Shown here piece by piece: positions 58,251 to 64,000 of a DNA stretch of 64,000 nt. Origin of the DNA: Actinomycetes bacterium (GTDB lineage: Bacteria > Actinomycetota > Coriobacteriia > Anaerosomatales > Anaerosomataceae). The stretch covers positions 1-64,000 of the forward strand of contig JAJFTR010000041.1 of the NCBI GenBank assembly GCA_021372825.1. Reading direction: 5' to 3'. A program made the translations under genes and the position numbers. The notes under the pieces are model-generated. The model was given only the letters and a program-made list of their open reading frames with translations. It did not search any database and had not been told where the DNA came from. Numbering within the stretch: position 1 is the first letter of the stretch; every line of letters begins with the position of its first letter.

Positions 58251-59536
58251 AGCTCCTCGACCCGGATCACGGAGGCCACTTCTCGCACCACGTCCAGCAG
58301 AGCTATCGCATCAAGGGCCGCTCGCACGTCGCGCTCGGCTGCAGCATGGGTGACCCACACGATCTCCGCTCCTCCGTGCTCGTCCGTCCGCGTCTGCAGA
58401 ACAGAGGCGAGCGACACATCGTTCTCGCCGAAGATCTGGGCCACCTTGGCAAGTACTCCCGGGCGGTCCTCGACGAGCAAGCGCACGTAGTACTGGGTGA
58501 CAAGATCGCCTATCTCGCGAACGGGAAGCTCCTCCCGGCACGTGCAGCCGACGATGTTGAGACATCCGCTCTGGATGTGGCGTGCGACCTCGATGACATC
58601 GCCGACGATCGCGCTCGCAGCCGGCAGGGAACCGGCTCCCTCGCCGAAGAACATCGTCTCCCCCACCGCGTCGCCGACGACGTATATGGCGTTGTAGACC
58701 GCATCGACCTTGGCAAGCGGGTGCCCGGACCTGATCATCGTGGGGTGCACGCGAACATCGACTCCACCTTCGACGCGCCGTGCGATCGCCATGAGCTTGA
58801 TGACATAGCCCATCTCCGTCGCATACGCGATGTCGACCGGAGTGATGGAGCGGATCCCCTCGGCAGGCACGTCACCTAGAGTGACGCGCGAGTTGAAGGC
58901 GATGGAGGCCAGGATGGCGATCTTGGCGGCGGCGTCCAGTCCGTCAACGTCAGCGCTGGGGTCAGCCTCGGCGTAACCGCGGGCCTGCGCTTCCGTGAGC
59001 GCTGTCGCGTAGTCAAGACCGTCTCTTGTCATCTGCGTGAGCATGAAGTTCGTCGTTCCATTCACGATTCCGTACACCGCGGTGATCTCGTTGCTCACAA
59101 GCGAGTGCTTGAGCGGGCCGATGATAGGGATGCCGCCTCCCACGCTCGCTTCGAACATGAGGTCGACGCCGTGAGCCTCCGCCGCATCCATGACCTCCTG
59201 CCCGTGGCTCGCCATCAGCGCCTTGTTGGCCGTCACCACGCTCTTGCCTGCCTCAAGGGCTGCGAGTACGACGCCGCGCGCGGCGCCGGTGCCGCCGATG
59301 AGTTCGATAACGACATCGATATCCGCATCCGCAATGATCTCCGCCGCATCGGTCGTGCACGCCTCGGGCGGTAAGCCGAGGCGCGCGAAGCGCGATGCGT
59401 CACGATCGGCGTAACGAGCGAGCTCGATATCGACACCCGCACGCGTCGCGAAATCCTCGCGATGCCGACGCAGGATCTCGACGACGCCGCTGCCGACGGT
59501 GCCCAGACCGATGAGACCGACTCTTACAGTGCGCAT
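58247..59536 (-). CDS. hom: Homoserine dehydrogenase with ACT domain
   Basis: Reduces aspartate semialdehyde to homoserine. ATG at 59536 with GGAGG eight bases upstream starts MRTVRVGLIGLGTVGSGVVE. The NAD(P) site, TANKALMASHGQEVMDAAEA, FEASVGGGIPIIGPLKHSLV, NGTTNFMLTQM and YAEADPSADVDGLDAAAKIA are intact; a C-terminal ACT domain (about 350-429, VEDRPGVLAKVAQIFGENDV) suggests feedback by threonine or a related amino acid. 429 residues is normal. Confidence 0.97.
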   Translation of the reverse strand: MRTVRVGLIGLGTVGSGVVEILRRHREDFATRAGVDIELARYADRDASRFARLGLPPEACTTDAAEIIADADIDVVIELIGGTGAARGVVLAALEAGKSVVTANKALMASHGQEVMDAAEAHGVDLMFEASVGGGIPIIGPLKHSLVSNEITAVYGIVNGTTNFMLTQMTRDGLDYATALTEAQARGYAEADPSADVDGLDAAAKIAILASIAFNSRVTLGDVPAEGIRSITPVDIAYATEMGYVIKLMAIARRVEGGVDVRVHPTMIRSGHPLAKVDAVYNAIYVVGDAVGETMFFGEGAGSLPAASAIVGDVIEVARHIQSGCLNIVGCTCREELPVREIGDLVTQYYVRLLVEDRPGVLAKVAQIFGENDVSLASVLQTRTDEHGGAEIVWVTHAAAERDVRAALDAIALLDVVREVASVIRVEEL

Positions 59537-59570
59537 GGTGTTGTCCTCCGCGTGACGGCCTGCCCGGTCC

Positions 59571-59576
59571 ATTGTA
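59571..59576 (-). promoter_or_regulatory. -10 element upstream of hom
   Basis: Minus-strand TACAAT, 35 bases before the hom start in the 90-base gap 59537-59626. No convincing -35 is seen at 16-18 bases, so the element is tentative. Confidence 0.35.
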
Positions 59577-59626
59577 GCCGAGTGGGCTTCTGCGGACCGA
59601 GGAGCGACGAGGTACGCGGGGAAGGC

Positions 59627-60946
59627 TCACCACTTCGGCGCTTGGGCCCACACCTCGTCGGGGTAGAAGCGCTGCTCGTAATTGAAACCGAAGATCTCTT
59701 CGACAGTAGAGATCGCTCGTGGAAAGCGCAGCCAGAAGTAGTAGAAGATCATGAGCGGAGCCGTCCACAGCAATTGCCACTCGTCGTGTCGCTCCGACAA
59801 TGCGCATGCGATCAGAAGCGACAGCGTGTTGGCGATTCCGTAGATGACGAAGGTCAGGATGAACACCCACGCGATCTGCCCACGTTCTTGGAACAGAAGG
59901 TCATAGAAGAACCAGAAGAGGAACGCAAAGAGAAGAACCATCTTGTAGAACACGCTTATCGCGACGGCGGTCGAGTTACGAGCCCCATACACGAAGGGAT
60001 TGAGGATACCCACGTGCTTTCGTAGGCGATTGCGATAGCCCGACTTGTCCCATCGCCGGCGTTGCCGCCACAGCACCGTCCACCGCTCAGGCACGTCCGT
60101 GAGGCAGACCGCTTCGGGTGCGAAAACCACCTTGCGACGGCGTTTGCGCACCTTGATCGTGATGTTGGAGTCATCGCCGATCCCGGGGTCCCAGGCTCCG
60201 ACGGATTCCAGATCGGACCTGCGATAGGCGCCGAAGGCGCCAGATATCACGGTGAGCCACCCGACGTAGGAAGAAACGCGGCGGCCGGTCGCTATCGCGA
60301 TAGCGTACTCGGAGGCCTGGAGCCATGTGGCGAGCGAACTCTTGCGATTGCGCACCTTGATGTTGCCGCTCACGCCACCGACCTCCGGGTCCCGCAGGTA
60401 CTGCACCAGCCACCGGATGGCGTCCCTGTCGAAGGTAGAGTCGCTGTCGACCGAGACGACGATCTCCCCCGACGCGAGCCGGAGCGCCGTCTGAAGCGCG
60501 GAAGCCTTCCCTCCGCGTGTCTGGTTGCGCACGAGACGCACTCGCACATCGCTACTGAAAGCCTGCAAGGACTGCCAGGTACCGTCCTGGCTGCCGTCAT
60601 CCACGACGATGATCTCGGCGATAGGGTAGTCCTGCTCCAGAAGTGAGCGCACCGTCTTCGCCACGCTCGCCTCTTCGTTGTGGGCGGGGACGAGCACGCT
60701 CACCGAGGGCTCGAACGAGCGGTCCATGGTGACCTTGCGCGGCCATCGGAACAACAGGCGCGACAGGATGTAGAACACCATGACGATGTCTGGAAGCACG
60801 TAGCGGGGGAAATCGAAGATGATCAGCCACCAGAAAGCTCCCAGGAAGCGATTCCATGTCATCGCCTGGATATCGTGGAATCCCTGCGCCCACCAGTCCG
60901 CGAACGCGACCACGATCGCAACCAGGTGCTGGAGAAGCTGCTCCAC
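59627..60946 (-). CDS. Processive family-2 glycosyltransferase (PgaC/BcsA-like membrane synthase)
   Basis: A 439-residue membrane synthase that should polymerise and export a beta-linked polysaccharide from a UDP-sugar. N-terminal helices are followed by the GT2 domain: SVSVLVPAHNEEASVAKTVR, IIVVDDGSQDGTW, VVSVDSDSTFDRDAIRWLV (DxD-type), TVISGAFGAYRR, DDSNITIKVRKRRRK and the QRRRWDKSGYRN motif of processive enzymes, then C-terminal helices. No PilZ domain is present. GTG at 60946 has GAGGA upstream and lies 12 bases after the zinc/GGDEF gene, which suggests joint control. Confidence 0.9.
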   Translation of the reverse strand: MEQLLQHLVAIVVAFADWWAQGFHDIQAMTWNRFLGAFWWLIIFDFPRYVLPDIVMVFYILSRLLFRWPRKVTMDRSFEPSVSVLVPAHNEEASVAKTVRSLLEQDYPIAEIIVVDDGSQDGTWQSLQAFSSDVRVRLVRNQTRGGKASALQTALRLASGEIVVSVDSDSTFDRDAIRWLVQYLRDPEVGGVSGNIKVRNRKSSLATWLQASEYAIAIATGRRVSSYVGWLTVISGAFGAYRRSDLESVGAWDPGIGDDSNITIKVRKRRRKVVFAPEAVCLTDVPERWTVLWRQRRRWDKSGYRNRLRKHVGILNPFVYGARNSTAVAISVFYKMVLLFAFLFWFFYDLLFQERGQIAWVFILTFVIYGIANTLSLLIACALSERHDEWQLLWTAPLMIFYYFWLRFPRAISTVEEIFGFNYEQRFYPDEVWAQAPKW

Positions 60947-60957
60947 TTCTGTCCTCG

Positions 60958-62025
60958 CTACTTCGACTCGGGCAGGGAGATGTGCAGTATCTCGCCAGAG
61001 ATGATCGCGGAACGGTGCGCCTCATCTCTGCCGACAGCATGCATGTACGCCTCAGCCGACTCGGTGAGTTTCTTGAGGGCGACCTCTGCACCCTTTTCAT
61101 CCGTCTCCGGAAGCAAGGCCTCGAAACCATAACGCTCAGAACGGCCCACGACATCGATGGCACGCAGGTTCTCGCGAGCGATGGTCGCAAGCGTCTTCAT
61201 GACCCGGGACACCGCTTCGTCCCCGAACCGCTCGGCAAGCTCTGCGCCGTTGCTGAGACCGAAACCGATGAGACTGAACGTGGTGCCGTAGCGCACCGCT
61301 CGAGTCTTCTCCAACTCCAGCGAGCGTTCGACAGCTGCCGAGTTAGGAAGTCCTGTAAGGGAGTCCGTGACATCGGGACGCTCGATCGCGGCGCGGAGCG
61401 CTCCCTCGGACACAAGACTGGAGCCGTCTGGAGAGAGTCTGTAAGCGCTGAGCTCACGATCGACCACATCATCGAGTGGAACGGGCCTGCCACACGTGAG
61501 CGAGTGGTAGCGAAGCTGCGGGGCATCGAATACAGCCGAGCAGTCAACGCAGAGCCATACGCCGCTGGGGCGCTCGTAGTCCACACCGATGTGACGCAAC
61601 ACGTGATCGCATTTCGGACATACAAGCTCGCCGTCGCGGCGATAGGTCTCCTCGGGCGAGACATTCCCGCAGCGGTAGTGGTGGATCATGGTGGTGCGGT
61701 GCACGGACGTGCTCCCGCACTCGCGACATAGCCTCTCGACACGCAGCGGGTATGTGTGACAGAACGGGCAGATGGGCACGGTGGTCACAGGCTCAGCGAC
61801 GAGGATGCCACGGTCCTCGAGCGCGTCCAACGTGGCGATCTCCTCGCCAGGAGCGACCCCGAGTATGCGCGCGGCCTCGGGATACGCGTAGGCGACGGGA
61901 CTCTGCATCCACCTCTCTGGCACGAGTCGCTCGATCTCGCCACGCGCGAGGGCGCTCACGAGCTCCACCACGCGATCGGTGAAGGTCAGACCTGATGTCC
62001 CGCTGCTGACCGTCTCTACGTTCAT
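60958..62025 (-). CDS. Zinc-ribbon (TackOD1-like) protein with degenerate GGDEF domain
   Basis: 355 residues. Residues about 1-80 are helical. Residues 86-178 hold repeated Cys pairs (C86/C89, C100/C103, C136/C139, C159/C162) and HYRCG at 116-120, closely like the TackOD1 output domain. From about 219 a GGDEF fold begins, DSLTGLPNSAAVERSLELEK being the typical opening, but at 296-306 SERYGFEALLP stands where RxGGDEF should be, so diguanylate cyclase activity is very unlikely; it may bind or sense instead. No membrane segment is seen. It is the gene before the GT2 synthase. Confidence 0.86.
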   Translation of the reverse strand: MNVETVSSGTSGLTFTDRVVELVSALARGEIERLVPERWMQSPVAYAYPEAARILGVAPGEEIATLDALEDRGILVAEPVTTVPICPFCHTYPLRVERLCRECGSTSVHRTTMIHHYRCGNVSPEETYRRDGELVCPKCDHVLRHIGVDYERPSGVWLCVDCSAVFDAPQLRYHSLTCGRPVPLDDVVDRELSAYRLSPDGSSLVSEGALRAAIERPDVTDSLTGLPNSAAVERSLELEKTRAVRYGTTFSLIGFGLSNGAELAERFGDEAVSRVMKTLATIARENLRAIDVVGRSERYGFEALLPETDEKGAEVALKKLTESAEAYMHAVGRDEAHRSAIISGEILHISLPESK

Positions 62026-62044
62026 CTGCGATCTCCTCGTTCCC

Positions 62045-62569
62045 CTATGTCAACACGACTGCGTTCCACACACCGGTGAGCACCGCACCAAGCAGGCCGA
62101 CGACCACACCCCCCATAAGCACCTTACGGAAGCGCACGCGCCACACACGCCATCCCGGATGCCGGGTGAGGTAAGCTCGCTGCCGCTCGGCGTCACGCTT
62201 GCGCCAGGCGGCAGGGGTGGCAGCGACGATGAGGAGTCCTAAGAGACCGAGCGCGAGGATCGGAGCTCCCGGCTCCATGAAGATGAGCCCGGCGCCCCAG
62301 CCCGCGATCACCATACTGCCGACGCAGAGTGTGGCCGATTTCCGCATTGCAACGCCCTCGATCGCGAAGCCCGCGGCGAGCGCTACGAAGCTGCCCACCG
62401 CCATGGCGATAGAGGCTGTCGCGACACTCCCGTGACTCCTCGCCACGACATACAGCGCGACGACCCACACGAGCAACACTCCGAGCACGTCGCGCACGAG
62501 CACCCACCATGACTGGATGCGTGACGATGTGCGAACGCCTTCGGGGCGCTCATCGGCCCGTCGTGTCAA
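62045..62569 (-). CDS. Hypothetical membrane protein
   Basis: No family recognised. 174 residues with about five hydrophobic helices (VLVRDVLGVLLVWVVALYVV, SIAMAVGSFVALAAGFAIEG, LCVGSMVIAGWGAGLIF, ILALGLLGLLIVAATPAAW, LMGGVVVGLLGAVLTGV) and a basic loop WRKRDAERQRAYLTRHPGWR between the last two. The frame opens at a TTG (62569); a better start could be the GTG codons near residue 23. Between lysA and the zinc/GGDEF gene; gap 62570-62694 shows nothing clear. Confidence 0.6.
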   Translation of the reverse strand: MTRRADERPEGVRTSSRIQSWWVLVRDVLGVLLVWVVALYVVARSHGSVATASIAMAVGSFVALAAGFAIEGVAMRKSATLCVGSMVIAGWGAGLIFMEPGAPILALGLLGLLIVAATPAAWRKRDAERQRAYLTRHPGWRVWRVRFRKVLMGGVVVGLLGAVLTGVWNAVVLT

Positions 62570-62694
62570 GCGGAACCCCCCGTCTCAAGTGCAGGCAGTA
62601 TGCCACGGACTCCGGTCGATCGCCACAGCGTACGCAGAAGAACGTGACGTACGGCACGTTTCAGCGACGAACGGTTGCCCTAACGGCTGATCTG

Positions 62695-63984
62695 CTACCC
62701 GAGGTCCGTCCTCATCAGGTCTTCGTACGTTTCGCGCCTGACCGAGAAGCGCCACTGGCCATCACGCACGAACACCACCCCCGGGCGGACCTGCTTGTTG
62801 TAGTTGCTGCTCATCGACTGGCAGTATGCGCCGGTGGCGAGCACACACAGGACGTCCCCCGTCTCGGGTGACTGAAGCGACGCGTCGCGGACGACGATGT
62901 CGCCGCTCTCGCAGTGCTTGCCTGCCACTGTCACCACCACATCGCGGGGTTTGTCGGCCTTGTTGGCGATGAGGGCCTCGTAGTGCGCCCCATAAAGCGA
63001 TGTCCGGATGTTGTCGGTCATGCCTCCGTCGACGGCGACGTAGGTGCGGATACCCGGGATCTGCTTGATCGACCCCACCGTGTAAAGGGTCACCCCTGCG
63101 TTCGCGACCACAGAGCGCCCAGGCTCCACCGCCATGCGCGGCACGGGGAGTCCATACTTCTCGCATTCGGCTTTGATCCCATCGACGACCACCTTGCCGA
63201 ACTCCTGCACGGTGGAGGGCTCGTCTGGCACACCATAGGCGACACCCAGGCCGCCGCCCACATCGAGCATGCGCACGCTCACGCCGGTCTCGGCGCGGAT
63301 CTGGCTCATGAACGCCACCATGACCTCGATCGCCTTCGCGTAGCTGCGAAGAGCGAAGATCTGGCTCCCGATGTGCATGTGGAGTCCTTCGAAATCCAGC
63401 CCTGGCAGCGCGAGTGCACGCTTCACGGCCTGCATCGCGAGCCCTTGGTTGAGGCCGAAGCCGAACTTGGAGTCCTCGGCCCCCGTCATGATGAAGTCGT
63501 GGGTGTCGGCTGCGATCCCCGGTGTCACGCGGATGAGGACGCGCTGGCGCACACCCCGGTCCGCGGCGAGCGCCGAGAGGCGCTCCATCTCCTCGAAGTT
63601 GTCCACCACGATCCGCCCGACGCGGGCATCGAGACACTCGGTGAGCTCGGCGGGAGTCTTGTTGTTGCCGTGCACCTGCACGCGTTCCATGGGGAAGCCC
63701 GCGCGGACAGCGTAGGCGAGTTCGCCGCCGGAGGCGCAGAGCAAACAGCAGTCCTCCTCGGCGACTATCCTTGTCATCGCAAGCGTGAGGAGGGCTTTTC
63801 CCGCGTAGACGACGTCGACATCAGGCCAGTGGTAGCGTGTCCATTTCACGTACTCGGCCAGCTGGTGCCGGATCGTCGCCTCGTCCATGACATACAGCGC
63901 CGTGCCTGCTTCGTGTGCGAGCTCGACCATGTCGACCCCGCCGATCCACAGGTGGCCGTCGCGGATCTCCGCCGTCATCGGCAT
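62695..63984 (-). CDS. lysA: Diaminopimelate decarboxylase
   Basis: PLP enzyme making lysine from meso-diaminopimelate. 429 residues from ATG 63984 (GAGG upstream). VYAGKALLTLAMTRIVAEED carries the PLP Lys, LCASGGELAYAVRAGFP and HMHIGSQIFALRSYAKAIE follow, and VEPGRSVVANAGVTLYTVG, GMTDNIRTSLYGAHYEA and ESGDIVVRDASLQ line the active site. Upstream sequence is only 16 bases in this window, so its control cannot be seen. It opens the lysine/threonine part of the region. Confidence 0.97.
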   Translation of the reverse strand: MPMTAEIRDGHLWIGGVDMVELAHEAGTALYVMDEATIRHQLAEYVKWTRYHWPDVDVVYAGKALLTLAMTRIVAEEDCCLLCASGGELAYAVRAGFPMERVQVHGNNKTPAELTECLDARVGRIVVDNFEEMERLSALAADRGVRQRVLIRVTPGIAADTHDFIMTGAEDSKFGFGLNQGLAMQAVKRALALPGLDFEGLHMHIGSQIFALRSYAKAIEVMVAFMSQIRAETGVSVRMLDVGGGLGVAYGVPDEPSTVQEFGKVVVDGIKAECEKYGLPVPRMAVEPGRSVVANAGVTLYTVGSIKQIPGIRTYVAVDGGMTDNIRTSLYGAHYEALIANKADKPRDVVVTVAGKHCESGDIVVRDASLQSPETGDVLCVLATGAYCQSMSSNYNKQVRPGVVFVRDGQWRFSVRRETYEDLMRTDLG

Positions 63985-64000
63985 GAGCGACCTCAGGTCG

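Overview
The window is GC-rich, densely packed chromosomal DNA from what looks like a Gram-positive, probably anaerobic or thermophile-related actinobacterium, most likely of the Coriobacteriia/OPB41-Anaerosomatales kind. That placement is an inference. It rests on high GC3, frequent GTG starts, cell-wall-binding repeat 2 modules, LCP and lipoprotein genes with no outer-membrane genes, and a core gene order that recalls the Bacillus fsa-rho-rpmE-prfA-prmC-ywlC-rpiB-glyA-upp-atp-murA block. I see no tRNA, rRNA, CRISPR array, insertion sequence or prophage. Nearly all long alternative-frame ORFs are GC-driven shadows.

Layout. 1-3283: amino-acid ABC uptake genes (a permease that runs off the window and two family-3 binding lipoproteins). 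3579-8605: an operon with a purine nucleoside phosphorylase, S-adenosylhomocysteine hydrolase, MtnA, an AEC transporter and ComF. 8667-10901: a secreted SpoIID/LytB protein with C-terminal cell-wall-binding repeats. 10974-23441: a Wzx/Wzy-type polysaccharide locus with six GT4-type glycosyltransferases, a Wzz-like protein, an O-antigen ligase/polymerase, a Wzx flippase and UDP-glucose dehydrogenase. 23438-30270: an LCP ligase preceded by five genes that match the complete WbpA-B-E-D-I route to UDP-ManNAc3NAcA. 30326-32026: fabZ and murA. 32243-33904: a hypothetical lipoprotein and a decayed gene. 33905-40778: the F1Fo ATP synthase operon with an AtpI-like gene. 40980-49318: wecA, dCMP deaminase, upp, glyA, rpiB, ywlC, prmC, prfA, a DUF1385 protein and thyX. 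49400-55023: rpmE, rho, fsa, a 2-phosphoglycerate kinase, a cyclic 2,3-diphosphoglycerate synthetase and a metallophosphoesterase. 55136-57317: a second ligase/Wzz pair. 57330-64000: thrB, hom, a processive GT2 synthase, a zinc-ribbon/degenerate GGDEF protein, a small membrane protein and lysA.

How the genes work together. The dominant theme is the cell envelope. WecA can load GlcNAc-1-P on undecaprenyl phosphate, the GT4 enzymes extend it with sugars that include UDP-GlcA (Ugd) and probably UDP-ManNAc3NAcA (the wbp set), Wzx flips the unit, the ligase/Wzz proteins polymerise it, and the LCP protein can attach the acidic polymer to peptidoglycan made from MurA precursors. The methionine/SAH salvage operon, nucleotide genes and translation-termination genes are ordinary housekeeping.

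The most unusual items are: the adjacent, overlapping pair of genes for cyclic 2,3-diphosphoglycerate synthesis, a pathway best known as a thermoprotectant route of methanogens; the TackOD1-like zinc domain fused to a GGDEF domain that has lost its signature, next to a membrane polysaccharide synthase; a roughly 50-residue insertion in MtnA; a bL31 protein twice the usual length; and a coding region interrupted by one in-frame TGA downstream of the atp operon.
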